Assembly (NCBI GenBank): GCA_021808315.1
Contig: JAKBBY010000011.1
Location: forward strand, 1-32,375
Length of the DNA: 32,375 bases
Direction: 5' to 3'
From: Pseudomonadota bacterium
Lineage (GTDB): Bacteria > Pseudomonadota > Alphaproteobacteria > Acetobacterales > Acetobacteraceae
Numbering within the stretch: the first letter of the stretch is position 1; the number at the start of each line of letters is the position of its first letter. The notes below the pieces were generated by a model. The model did no database searches. It was not told the origin of the DNA and saw only the letters and a list, made by a program, of their open reading frames with translations. The position numbers were made by a program, and so were the translations under genes. Of this stretch, positions 1-8,692 are shown one piece after another.

Positions 1-1071
1 AGAGAAGCCGTGCATAAACAAAATATTATGGCCCAGCCGACCAAAATGCGGCGCGCGATTCATGGTGATATCGACATAACCGCCCCAGCAATAATCGGCG
101 CGGGCGGCGGCGAGCTGGGGAAACACGGCGCGGGCGCGGGCCAGCATCGTGGCGGCCAAGTTGGGCGGTGGCAGGGTGGAATAGGAAACCCGGCCCCCAA
201 ACAACATGCGGTGATCCGCGCTGCGGCGAAAATAATCGAGCACGAAATTGAGGTCAGCGACCGCTTGATTGCCGGGGATCAGCGCGGGAACATCATCGCG
301 CGGTTCGGTCGCAACGATATAGGTGCCGACGGGCATGATGTAGCCGGCGAGGGGAGGCATCAGCCCGGCGAGATAGGCGCCGGTGGCGATGATGAGATGA
401 TCCGCGGTGACTTGGCCTTGCGCAGTGTGCAGCACAATTTTGGCACCCGGCGTAACGGCGGTAACTTTGCTCTGGGCGCACAGCATGGCACCGGCGCTGA
501 TGGCGGCCTGGGCGAGGCCGCGCGTGTAATTGAGCGGGTGCAAATGGCCGGAAACCGGATCGGTCAGGGCCGCTTGGTAGCGCGGACTATCAAGATGAGC
601 GCGCAACTCTGCGCCGGTGAGGAGCTGGGTTGCCGGATAGCCGAGATCGGCTAATTCGGCTTGGGTTTCGGCTAATTCGCGCACCTGCCGTGCTTTGACC
701 GCTGCGTGCAAATAGCCGGGGACAAAGTCGCAATCGATAGCAAAGCGGTTGATTTGCTGGCGCAGCAGATCGACCGCCTCCATCGATAAATCCCAGACCT
801 TTCGGGCCGCGTCTTTGCCGATCAGGCGGTTGAGTTTGAGCTGGCCGCAGGCAAGGCCCGGCAGCACTTGCCCGCCATTGCGCCCGGAGGCACCGCCACC
901 GATGGCGCCCGCTTCGAGCAGGATGACCCGATAGCCGCGCTCGGCGAGGTGCAGCGCCGCCGAACAGCCGGTGAGGCCACCGCCGATGATTACGACGTCG
1001 GCCCGTTGCGCGCCGACGAGCGGCGGCGGGGTGCGGATGAGCGTGCTTGTTGCGCTATAATAATCAGACAT
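1..1071 (-). CDS. puuB: FAD-dependent oxidoreductase, gamma-glutamylputrescine oxidase (PuuB/OrdL-like), 3' end truncated by window edge
   Basis: Reading the minus strand from the ATG at 1071 gives MSDYYSATSTLIRTPPPLVGAQRADVVIIGGGLTGCSAALHLAERGYRVILLEAGAIGGGASGRNGGQ..., a FAD Rossmann GGGLTGxSAA motif. The ORF runs off the window, so it is absent from the ORF track. It overlaps the upstream puuA stop. Confidence 0.88.
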   Translation of the reverse strand, partial: MSDYYSATSTLIRTPPPLVGAQRADVVIIGGGLTGCSAALHLAERGYRVILLEAGAIGGGASGRNGGQVLPGLACGQLKLNRLIGKDAARKVWDLSMEAVDLLRQQINRFAIDCDFVPGYLHAAVKARQVRELAETQAELADLGYPATQLLTGAELRAHLDSPRYQAALTDPVSGHLHPLNYTRGLAQAAISAGAMLCAQSKVTAVTPGAKIVLHTAQGQVTADHLIIATGAYLAGLMPPLAGYIMPVGTYIVATEPRDDVPALIPGNQAVADLNFVLDYFRRSADHRMLFGGRVSYSTLPPPNLAATMLARARAVFPQLAAARADYCWGGYVDITMNRAPHFGRLGHNILFMHGFS

Positions 1072-2404
1072 TCAATAACAGATGCTCGCGCTCCCAAGAG
1101 CTGATAACCCGCAAATAGGTTTCATATTCGAGGCGTTTCACCGCGACGAACACTTCGATCAGCTTGGCGCCGAGAATGGCGGTGAGGGGCTGATTTTGCG
1201 CCATGCGATCGAGCGCTTGCGATAATTCACGCGGCAATGAATACGGTTGCGAATAGGCTGAACCACGAAATGGCTCGGTGGGTTCCAGCGCCTCGACCAT
1301 GCCGAGATAACCGCAGGCGAGCGAGGCGGCGAATGCGAGATAAGGGTTAGCGTCCGCGCCGGGGACGCGGTTTTCGACCCGCATGGCCGAAGGCTCGCCG
1401 AAGGGGACGCGCAGACCGCAGGTGCGGTTATCATGGCCCCATTGCAAATTGATCGGCGCGTTAGAATATCGGGTCAGGCGGCGATAGGAATTCACATTGG
1501 GCGCAAAAATCGGCATGATCGCCGGGACGTATTTTTGCAAACCGCCAATATAGGCGCGGAACAAGGCGCTGGGTTGGCCCTGGGCATCTGCGAACAGATT
1601 AGCGCCGGTGGTGGCATCGACCACGCTTTGATGGATATGCATGGCGCTGCCTGGTTCATGATCCATCGGCTTGGCCATAAACGTCGCGTAGATTTCGTGG
1701 CGGAGCGCCACTTCGCGGACGGTGCGTTTGAACAAAAACACCTGATCGGCCAGATCAAGCGGATCGCCATGGAGAAAATTAATTTCGACCTGTGCGGCAC
1801 CTTCTTCGTGGATCAGCGTATCGAGATCAAGATTTTGGGTTTCACAGAAATCATACATTTCCTCGAATAACGGATCGAACTCATTGACAGCATCAATCGA
1901 ATAAGATTGCCGCCCCGTCTCTTGCCGCCCGGAGCGACCAACGGGCGGCACCAGCGGGTAATCCGGATCGGTGTTGCGTCCAACAAGATAAAATTCAAGC
2001 TCCGGCGCTAACACTGGTTTCCAGCCGCGCGCGGCGTAGAGCGCCAGGACTTCACGCAGCACCTGCCGGGGCGCAATCGGCACCGGGGTGCCATTAGCGT
2101 AGTGGCAATCATGGATGATTTGCGCGGTGGGTTCATGCGCCCACGGGACTAGCCGCACCGTTGCCGGATCGGGCGTGAGTTTGATATCGATGATTGCAGG
2201 ATCGGTGAGTTCGTCATTTGGATCTTCGGGATATTCTCCGGTGACCGATTGAATGAAAATACTCTCAGGCAGGCGCGGCGTGCCACCATGCAGGAATTTT
2301 TCTGCCGGCATGATTTTGCCCCGAGGAATGCCGGTAATATCAGGGACAAGACATTCCACTTCGGTGATGCGGTGCTCGTTGAACCAGTCGGTCAGATCGA
2401 TCAT
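1064..2404 (-). CDS. puuA: Glutamine synthetase family protein, probable gamma-glutamylputrescine synthetase
   Basis: Start MIDLTDWFNEHRITEVECLVPDITGIPRGK; GS motifs HIHQS, NSYRRL, NAPINLQWGHDNRTCGLRVP, RVENRVPGADANPYLA; next to puuB and pot genes. Confidence 0.88.
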   Translation of the reverse strand: MIDLTDWFNEHRITEVECLVPDITGIPRGKIMPAEKFLHGGTPRLPESIFIQSVTGEYPEDPNDELTDPAIIDIKLTPDPATVRLVPWAHEPTAQIIHDCHYANGTPVPIAPRQVLREVLALYAARGWKPVLAPELEFYLVGRNTDPDYPLVPPVGRSGRQETGRQSYSIDAVNEFDPLFEEMYDFCETQNLDLDTLIHEEGAAQVEINFLHGDPLDLADQVFLFKRTVREVALRHEIYATFMAKPMDHEPGSAMHIHQSVVDATTGANLFADAQGQPSALFRAYIGGLQKYVPAIMPIFAPNVNSYRRLTRYSNAPINLQWGHDNRTCGLRVPFGEPSAMRVENRVPGADANPYLAFAASLACGYLGMVEALEPTEPFRGSAYSQPYSLPRELSQALDRMAQNQPLTAILGAKLIEVFVAVKRLEYETYLRVISSWEREHLLLNV

Positions 2405-2435
2405 GAATGCCTCCGGGCTCGGATGAGGGTCAGTG

Positions 2436-2477
2436 GATCGGCATCGGTGGGTGTTATTGGCCCGACCGATGCCGATC
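2436..2477. repeat. Perfect 13-bp inverted repeat (hairpin) between potF and puuA
   Basis: GATCGGCATCGGT (2436-2448) / ACCGATGCCGATC (2465-2477), 16-nt loop. Confidence 0.85.
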
Positions 2478-2502
2478 ATGCGTTAGCGCAGGCTTGGCTG
2501 GG

Positions 2503-3585
2503 TCAATGTTGACGCACGGCGGTCCAGATCGCGTTGAATGTTTGCAATTTGGTGCCAGCAAGAGGCGGCAGAAAATGCAGCCCCGCGAGCTGCGCCTTGG
2601 TGGGTTCGATCAGCGTGGTTTTCAGCTCCTTGCTCAAAAGCGGCTCTGAGGCGGCGTTCGGACTGCCATAGAGATTATAGTTGGATAATTCGGCGCCTGC
2701 TTTGGCCGATAGGATAAAGTTGATGAAATCATATGCGAGTTTCGGGTCGGGCGCATGTTTGGGGATCGCCATGGTATCGACCCAGATTTCACTGCCTTCT
2801 TTGGGAACCAGATAGGCGGCGTTCAGGCATGATTTGTCATCGTAACATTCAGCCACGGCGCCATTGAATGTCATGCCAATGGCAATCACGCCTTTTTTGA
2901 TTTGACCCATCGCCGGATCACCATCGATAAAGCCGGTGAAGTTTTTACGCTTCTCGGTTTGCTCGATCAGTTTAGCGGCCTTGATCCACTCACTTTTCGT
3001 GTTGCAGGTGAAACCATAACCAAGATAGGCGCACGCGGCCCCAATCGTGTCACGACCTGAGCCGCCCATCAACGCGAACGGGTATGAGGGGTTGAGTTTG
3101 GGATTAAACAGCACCGCCCAGCTCGCGGGAAGGGTGGCGATTTTGGTTTTCAGATAGCCGATGCCGGTGGTGCCCCATTGGTAGGGCATCGAATATTGAT
3201 CATGCGGATCATAGGACGGGTTTTGGAACTTTGCCGCTAAATTGTGGAAATTTGGAATATATTTTTTGTTCAGCGGGGCGATCAGGCCTTCATGGACGAG
3301 TTGCGGTATGAAATAGCTGGAGGGCACCACCACATCGAACTGCGCGTCACCGCCCGCTTTGAGTTTGGCCGCGAGGGCGGCGTTGGAATCGTAATAGGTT
3401 TGCACGACCTTGCAGCCGCAATGGGCTTCGAATTTTTTGATCAGGCCTTTGCCGATATAGGCTTGCCAGTTGAACAAATAGAGGGTTTTGCCCGCCGCTT
3501 GCGCGGGCGGTGCCAAAGCGAGCATGCCGCCGACAAGGCCAGCGACAAGGGCGATTGGCGTTAATTTGATCGAAAATCCTCGCAT
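2503..3585 (-). CDS. potF: Putrescine/spermidine ABC transporter substrate-binding protein (PotF/PotD family)
   Basis: Signal peptide MRGFSIKLTPIALVAGLVGGMLALAPPAQA, then KTLYLFNWQAYIGKGLIKKFEAHCGCKVVQTYYDSNAALAAKLKAGG. Confidence 0.92.
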   Translation of the reverse strand: MRGFSIKLTPIALVAGLVGGMLALAPPAQAAGKTLYLFNWQAYIGKGLIKKFEAHCGCKVVQTYYDSNAALAAKLKAGGDAQFDVVVPSSYFIPQLVHEGLIAPLNKKYIPNFHNLAAKFQNPSYDPHDQYSMPYQWGTTGIGYLKTKIATLPASWAVLFNPKLNPSYPFALMGGSGRDTIGAACAYLGYGFTCNTKSEWIKAAKLIEQTEKRKNFTGFIDGDPAMGQIKKGVIAIGMTFNGAVAECYDDKSCLNAAYLVPKEGSEIWVDTMAIPKHAPDPKLAYDFINFILSAKAGAELSNYNLYGSPNAASEPLLSKELKTTLIEPTKAQLAGLHFLPPLAGTKLQTFNAIWTAVRQH

Positions 3586-3611
3586 CGTAAACCTCCTTTG
3601 GGGTTGCTGTG

Positions 3612-4451
3612 TTAGTCGCCAGTGCGTGGCAGGGGACGCCGCTCTTTTTGGCGGCTGAATAGATACTGCAATAGGCCAGTGCCGATGACTGTGGCAATCA
3701 TCAAACTGGCCAAGGCGTTGATATCGGGCGCGACGCCTTTGCGGGCGACGGCGCTGTAGATATAGATGGGCAAGGTTGTGCTGCCGGGTCCGGCGGTGAA
3801 ATAGCTGATGGTGAAATCATCAATCGACAGGGTGAAGGCCAGCAGAAATCCGCCGATGATGGCCGGGCGGATCACCGGGACGGTCAGATGGAAAAATGAC
3901 TGCCAGCCATTAGCATAAAGATCATGTGAGGCCTCGAACAAATTCGGATCAAGGCCAGACATGCGCGCAAACACCACGAGGGCGACATAGGGCGCTTGGA
4001 ACGTCACATGGGCGATGCCCATGGTCAGCAGGCCGGCCGCGAACAGCCCGGTGGCTTTGTGCAGCAGATTGAAAAAAATCAGGTCGGCGATGCCAAAAAC
4101 GAGCGATGGCATGATGATCGGCGTGTAAATAATCAAGCTCGGTATCGCGGCGGCGAAGCCGGAACGCTTGGCCGTGCGAAATCGGCTGAGCCCGAAGCCC
4201 ATCAGCGTGCCCAAGCTGGTGCCGAACATCGATGAAACGAGTGCCAAGATCAGCGAACGGCGAAACGCGGCCAGAACATCGGGCTCCTGCAACAGCGCGT
4301 GATACCAATGCAGACTGGCGCCCTGCCCGCCCGGTGCTGGCGCGAAGGAAAATATCGCGATCAAGACCAAAGGGGCGTAGAGCAACACATAAACCGGCAG
4401 GCTGCTGAGCAGCAGCGCGCGGCGGATGGGCGGGGCGAGGCGGCTGCTCAT
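3612..4451 (-). CDS. potI: Putrescine ABC transporter permease (PotI-like)
   Basis: Start MSSRLAPPIRRALLLSSLPVYVLLYAPLVLIAIFSF; inner-membrane permease with EASHDLYANGWQSFFHLTVPVIRPAIIGG (EAA loop). ATGA overlap with potH stop. Confidence 0.9.
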   Translation of the reverse strand: MSSRLAPPIRRALLLSSLPVYVLLYAPLVLIAIFSFAPAPGGQGASLHWYHALLQEPDVLAAFRRSLILALVSSMFGTSLGTLMGFGLSRFRTAKRSGFAAAIPSLIIYTPIIMPSLVFGIADLIFFNLLHKATGLFAAGLLTMGIAHVTFQAPYVALVVFARMSGLDPNLFEASHDLYANGWQSFFHLTVPVIRPAIIGGFLLAFTLSIDDFTISYFTAGPGSTTLPIYIYSAVARKGVAPDINALASLMIATVIGTGLLQYLFSRQKERRPLPRTGD

Positions 4452-5440
4452 AGCATGCTGCCCTCGGCACTGCCGAGGCGTTTGCTCATGACCCGAAACA
4501 CCCATAATCCGGCGCCGGTGAAAATGAGCATAAAAATGGTCAGCGCGGCGCCGTAGGGCCAGTTCGGCGTTTGCAGGAATTGGGCGGCGATGAGCGCGCC
4601 GATCATCATTGATTTGCCGCCGCCGAGCAGGGTCGGCACCACGTAATCGCCAAAGGCAGGAATCGCGACCAGGATGATGCCTGATAGCAGGCCCGGGATG
4701 GTTTGCGGGAACACGGCACTCCAGAACAAGCGCGAGCCGGAGGCGTATAAATCCCGGCCCGCTTCGACCAAGCTCCAATCGAGTTTTTCCGCCGCCGCAT
4801 AGAGCGGCACCACCATATACGGCAAATAATTATATGTGAGGCCGATTTGCATGGCGAGGATGCCGGGCATCAAGCCCAGATGCGACGGCAGCAAGCCGAG
4901 TGTTTGCGCGAGGTGCGACAAGGTGGAACCGGGGCCGAGTAATTCCATCCACGCGTAGGTGCGCACGACCTGATTGGTCCAAGAGGGTAGGATCACGAAT
5001 AATAACAACAGCGGGCGCAGCGCGGCTGGCTGCGCGATAATGAAAAACACCACGGGATAGGCGAGTAAAATGGTCAGGCCAGCGGCGGAGATGGCTTGCA
5101 GCAGGGAGCGGGCGATGGTGGTGATGTTCGCCGGGCTCCAGCCCAGGATGGAATAGCCAGCGACTTCGCGGATTGGGGTGAGGGTGAGCGGTAGATGCGG
5201 ATTGCCGTAATCGCCGATTGAGAAAAATCCGATGGCGAGCAGAACCAAGCTGGGCAATACCAAAAACAGCACGATCCAGACCAAGCCGGGGCCTGCGGTA
5301 ACCCAGAGCCGCCAAGCACGGGCCAGTCGCTCGGCGCGCTCGGCGCTGCCTGATTGCGGCGCGTTGATTATCGCGGCCATCGGCAGACAGGTTGTGTGAT
5401 AGGCGGCATGGCTGGTTTCATGGCGGGTTTCATCCGTCAA
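4448..5440 (-). CDS. potH: Putrescine ABC transporter permease (PotH-like)
   Basis: LVEAGRDLYASGSRLFWSAVFPQTIPGLLSGIILVAIPAFGDYVVPTLLGGGKSMMIG typical of PotB/PotH. Confidence 0.9.
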   Translation of the reverse strand: MTDETRHETSHAAYHTTCLPMAAIINAPQSGSAERAERLARAWRLWVTAGPGLVWIVLFLVLPSLVLLAIGFFSIGDYGNPHLPLTLTPIREVAGYSILGWSPANITTIARSLLQAISAAGLTILLAYPVVFFIIAQPAALRPLLLLFVILPSWTNQVVRTYAWMELLGPGSTLSHLAQTLGLLPSHLGLMPGILAMQIGLTYNYLPYMVVPLYAAAEKLDWSLVEAGRDLYASGSRLFWSAVFPQTIPGLLSGIILVAIPAFGDYVVPTLLGGGKSMMIGALIAAQFLQTPNWPYGAALTIFMLIFTGAGLWVFRVMSKRLGSAEGSML

Positions 5441-6518
5441 TCAGCATGATGTTGCCGGGTTTAAGCTCCAACACCAATTTTTCGCCGGGGCCCCAGCTGC
5501 GTTCGGCGGCTTGGTTGTTGGTGTCGAGCGCGAGGATCATTGCGCCGCCGACCAGTTCAACGTGATAATGGGTGGCAGCGCCCTGATAAATCGCTTCGCG
5601 CACCGTGCCGGGAAACAGGTTGGGCCGGTCGCCCGGCGCTTCGGCCTCGGGGTAGAGCCAGATTTTTTCGGGCCGGATCATCGCGGTGCGCTGCGTGCCA
5701 ATCGGGGTGGCGACCACTAAATCGCCGATGGGTGTTTGCGCAACATTGCCGGTGTGAGAAGCGAATTTCCAAATATTCGACTGGCCGAGAAACTCCGCCA
5801 CGAACACCGAGCGCGGCTGCTCATAGACATCGAGCACCGGGCCGACCTGTAACAGCCGCCCGCGCTCCATCACCGCCATGCGATCGCTCATCACCAAAGC
5901 CTCATGCTGATCGTGGGTGACGAACACGAAGGTCATGCCCAATCGCTTTTGCATGCGCATCAGCTCAACCTGCAATTCGGCCCGCAGCTTGGCATCAAGG
6001 GCGGAAAGCGGTTCATCGAGCAGCACCACGTCCGGCTCGTTGACCAGGGCGCGGGCGAGGGCCACGCGCTGGCGTTGACCGCCGGAGAGTTGGGCCGGGT
6101 TGCGGCGGGCGAACGCATCGATTTGCAGCAGCGCCATGATCTGATCGACCCGTTTTTTGCGGTCCGGGCTGGCGATCCGGCGCATGCGCAAGCCAAATTC
6201 GATGTTTTCTGCGACGCTGAGATGCGGAAACAGCGCGTAGGATTGAAAGACCGTGTTGACCGCGCGCAAATGCGCCGGGACATTCTGCATTTCGCGCCCG
6301 GAAATTACGATGCGCCCGGCATCGGGCGTTTCAAACCCGGCGATCATGCGCAGCAAGGTCGTTTTACCGCAGCCGGACGGGCCGAGCAGGGTGAAAAATT
6401 CGCCAGCGCGAATATTCAGATCAATCTGATCAACCGCAATAACACCGCCGCCGAACACCCGGCTGATGGCGTCGAGGGCAATTTCTCCGCGGCTTGCTCC
6501 GTCTGGCGATGAACGCAT
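5430..6518 (-). CDS. potG: Polyamine ABC transporter ATP-binding protein (PotG/PotA-like)
   Basis: Walker A GPSGCGKTT, signature LSGGQRQRVALARAL, Walker B VVLLDEPLSAL, TOBE-like C-terminus. Start chosen at 6518 (GGGGAG upstream); the ORF extends to 6608. Confidence 0.9.
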   Translation of the reverse strand: MRSSPDGASRGEIALDAISRVFGGGVIAVDQIDLNIRAGEFFTLLGPSGCGKTTLLRMIAGFETPDAGRIVISGREMQNVPAHLRAVNTVFQSYALFPHLSVAENIEFGLRMRRIASPDRKKRVDQIMALLQIDAFARRNPAQLSGGQRQRVALARALVNEPDVVLLDEPLSALDAKLRAELQVELMRMQKRLGMTFVFVTHDQHEALVMSDRMAVMERGRLLQVGPVLDVYEQPRSVFVAEFLGQSNIWKFASHTGNVAQTPIGDLVVATPIGTQRTAMIRPEKIWLYPEAEAPGDRPNLFPGTVREAIYQGAATHYHVELVGGAMILALDTNNQAAERSWGPGEKLVLELKPGNIMLIDG

Positions 6519-6618
6519 CCAATCTCCCCGGCGATCCGCTCGCACCTGCTCATCGGTCGCGCTGATGTCAAGGCTGGTTTTTCGTCCCCGTTTTCCGATC
6601 ATTGTCAAAGTCTATTCT

Positions 6619-6640
6619 GCCGTCAAGAATAATAAACGAC
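6619..6640 (+). promoter_or_regulatory. Candidate PuuR-type operator, copy 1
   Basis: GCCGTCAAGAATAATAAACGAC; shares 16/22 with copy 2 and 17/22 with copy 3. Confidence 0.5.
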
Positions 6641-6733
6641 TTTGTGATGACCATTTCGTGATAGCTGCTGTATGGGGGAAATCACGGGATCATCCGCGAA
6701 ATGATGTTGCGCGAGATCGTGTGTCCGATTAAA

Positions 6734-6755
6734 CGTGTTGATTATTCTAAACGGC
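6734..6755 (-). promoter_or_regulatory. Candidate PuuR-type operator, copy 2 (inverted)
   Basis: Minus strand reads GCCGTTTAGAATAATCAACACG, 24 bp upstream of ald. Confidence 0.5.
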
Positions 6756-6778
6756 ATTCAGCCAAGGGGAGAGCCAGC

Positions 6779-7900
6779 ATGCTGATCGGTGTTCCGCGAG
6801 AAATCAAGAATCATGAATATCGGGTTGGGTTGACGCCGGCATCGGTCCGCGAATTGCGCGGGCATGGCCATGATGTGTTGGTTGAAACCGGCGCGGGCGA
6901 GGGCATTGGCATGGATGATGCCGCCTATGCCAAGGCCGGCGCGACGATTGCAGCCGATGCCGCTCAGGTTTTTGCCGCCGCTGACATGATCGTGAAGGTG
7001 AAGGAGCCGCAGCCGAGCGAATGCCAACGTTTGCGCGAAGGGCAGATTTTGTTCACCTATTTGCATCTCGCGCCCGACCCGGAGCAAGCCAAATTGCTGA
7101 TGGCGTCCGGCTGCGTCGCGATTGCTTACGAGACAGTAACGGATGGGCTGGGGCGGTTGCCTTTACTCGCACCGATGAGCGAGGTCGCCGGGCGGATGGC
7201 GGTGCAGGTGGGGGCGGTTTCGCTGCAAAAGGCCAATGGCGGCTTTGGCGTGTTGCTGGCCGGCGTGCCGGGCGTGCCCCCTGCGCGGGTGGTGGTGCTG
7301 GGCGGCGGGGTGGTGGGGACCAATGCCGCACGCATCGCCCTGGGGATGGGAGCGGATGTGACCGTTCTCGACAAATCGATTGGCCGGTTGGCGCAGCTTG
7401 ATGATCTCTACGGGCCGCATTTGAAAACCGTGTTCGCCACGACCGAGGCGATCGAAGAGGCGGTGTTTCACGCGGATTTGGTGGTGGGTGCGGTTTTGGT
7501 GCCGGGTGCCTCTGCGCCAAAGCTGGTGACGCGGGCAATGCTAAGCCAGATGCGCCGGGGGGCGGTGCTCGTTGATGTCGCGATTGATCAGGGCGGCTGC
7601 TTTGAGACCAGCCATGCGACCACCCATGACAACCCGACTTATGTGGTTGATGGGGTGGTGCATTATTGTGTGGCGAATATGCCGGGCGCCGTGCCGCGCA
7701 CCTCGACATTTGCCCTGACCCAGGCGACGCTGCCTTATGCGCTCAAATTGGCCGATCATGGTTGGAAGGCAGCGTTGCGGGCCGATGCGCATTTGCGCGC
7801 GGGGCTGAATGTCGCAGAGGGGCGGATTGTACACCCCGCCGTGGCGCAGGCGCTCGGCGTGCCGGTGTTGGCTGCCGAACAGGCCCTTGCGGGGGCATAG
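6779..7900 (+). CDS. ald: Alanine dehydrogenase
   Basis: [113 protein letters not shown]. Confidence 0.96.
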   Translation: MLIGVPREIKNHEYRVGLTPASVRELRGHGHDVLVETGAGEGIGMDDAAYAKAGATIAADAAQVFAAADMIVKVKEPQPSECQRLREGQILFTYLHLAPDPEQAKLLMASGCVAIAYETVTDGLGRLPLLAPMSEVAGRMAVQVGAVSLQKANGGFGVLLAGVPGVPPARVVVLGGGVVGTNAARIALGMGADVTVLDKSIGRLAQLDDLYGPHLKTVFATTEAIEEAVFHADLVVGAVLVPGASAPKLVTRAMLSQMRRGAVLVDVAIDQGGCFETSHATTHDNPTYVVDGVVHYCVANMPGAVPRTSTFALTQATLPYALKLADHGWKAALRADAHLRAGLNVAEGRIVHPAVAQALGVPVLAAEQALAGA

Positions 7901-7906
7901 TCACGG

Positions 7907-8488
7907 GTGATGGCTGACCACGCGACCGAAACCAGCGAGGAAACAGCAGTTGGCGCGCGGCTCAAGCGCATGCGCCAAGTGTTCGGCCTGACCCAGCGCG
8001 AATTGGCGCGCCGGGCGGGCGTGACCAATGGTGCAATCTCGTTGATTGAGCAGGGGCGGGTCAGCCCCTCAATTTCGTCGCTGAAGAAAATTCTCGATGG
8101 CATCCCGATGTCGCTCGCGGAGTTTTTCACCCTGGATCTGACCGCGCCGGAGGATGTGTTTTTTGCCGCCGCCGACCTCACCGAAATTGCCTTCGAAGAG
8201 CAAATTTCGTTTCGCATGGTCGGGCGCCGCCTCAAAGACCGGGCGCTGCAGATGCTGCATGAAACCTATCGACCGGGGGCCGATACGGGTGAAGCGATGT
8301 TGCGCCATGACGGGGAAGAAGTCGGCATTGTGGTGCGCGGGCGCTTGCTCGTCACCGTCGGTGATCAGGAACAAGCGCTGGGTGCTGGCGATGCCTATTA
8401 CTTCAATAGTCGGATTCCGCACCGGTTTCGAAACCCGTTCGATGAGCTATGCGAGGTGATCAGTGCCAACACCCCGCCGAGTTTTTGA
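7907..8488 (+). CDS. puuR: XRE-family transcriptional regulator with C-terminal cupin domain (PuuR-like)
   Basis: HTH GARLKRMRQVFGLTQRELARRAGVTNGAISLIEQGRVSPSISSLKKIL; C-terminal cupin GEEVGIVVRGRLLVTVGDQEQALGAGDAYYFNSRIPHRFRN. Confidence 0.85.
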   Translation: MMADHATETSEETAVGARLKRMRQVFGLTQRELARRAGVTNGAISLIEQGRVSPSISSLKKILDGIPMSLAEFFTLDLTAPEDVFFAAADLTEIAFEEQISFRMVGRRLKDRALQMLHETYRPGADTGEAMLRHDGEEVGIVVRGRLLVTVGDQEQALGAGDAYYFNSRIPHRFRNPFDELCEVISANTPPSF

Positions 8489-8506
8489 GTTTTGGCTCGT
8501 TTTTTT
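8478..8506 (+). terminator. Weak possible intrinsic terminator/attenuator after the puuR-like gene
   Basis: CGAG (8478-8481) / CTCG (8496-8499) followed directly by seven T's (8500-8506); the stem is short. Confidence 0.3.
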
Positions 8507-8544
8507 GTTGAATAAGCGATCAGCTTTCACTAGGATCATGGGCG

Positions 8545-8637
8545 ATGTTGGTTTTTGGCAATAATATTCCGCGTGATGCCCATGCCGAGTTGCTCCGGCT
8601 CTGCGCGCGCATCGGTTATAGCCCGCATCGCTCCTGA
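8545..8637 (+). pseudogene. 30-codon ORF resembling the C-terminal end of a LysR-type regulator (possible gene remnant)
   Basis: Translates as MLVFGNNIPRDAHAELLRLCARIGYSPHRS*, similar in style to LysR effector-domain segments (xxxLxxLCxxAGFxPR). No further LysR sequence is seen. Confidence 0.3.
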
Positions 8638-8692
8638 TTGTTGTAGCGTGCGGCGATCTGCCGCGACCTTGCTCTAACATTCGGAGATTACC

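Noticed and set aside
10-654. 214-aa plus-strand Gly/Ala-rich ORF at the left edge
   Set aside because: Antisense of the truncated puuB-like oxidoreductase, which reads through from 1071 to the window edge.
5904-6512. 202-aa plus-strand ORF opposite potG
   Set aside because: Antisense shadow ORF in GC-rich DNA; the minus strand encodes a clear ABC ATPase with all motifs.
6641-6703. TTTGTGAT/TTCGTGAT and CATTTCG/CGAAATG repeats in the potG/ald intergenic region as additional operators
   Set aside because: Short and partly degenerate; they could be chance in a 260-bp region and do not recur at the puuP promoter.
7053-7709. 218-aa Pro/Arg-rich minus-strand ORF opposite ald
   Set aside because: Low-complexity composition typical of a GC-skewed antisense frame; ald is unambiguous.
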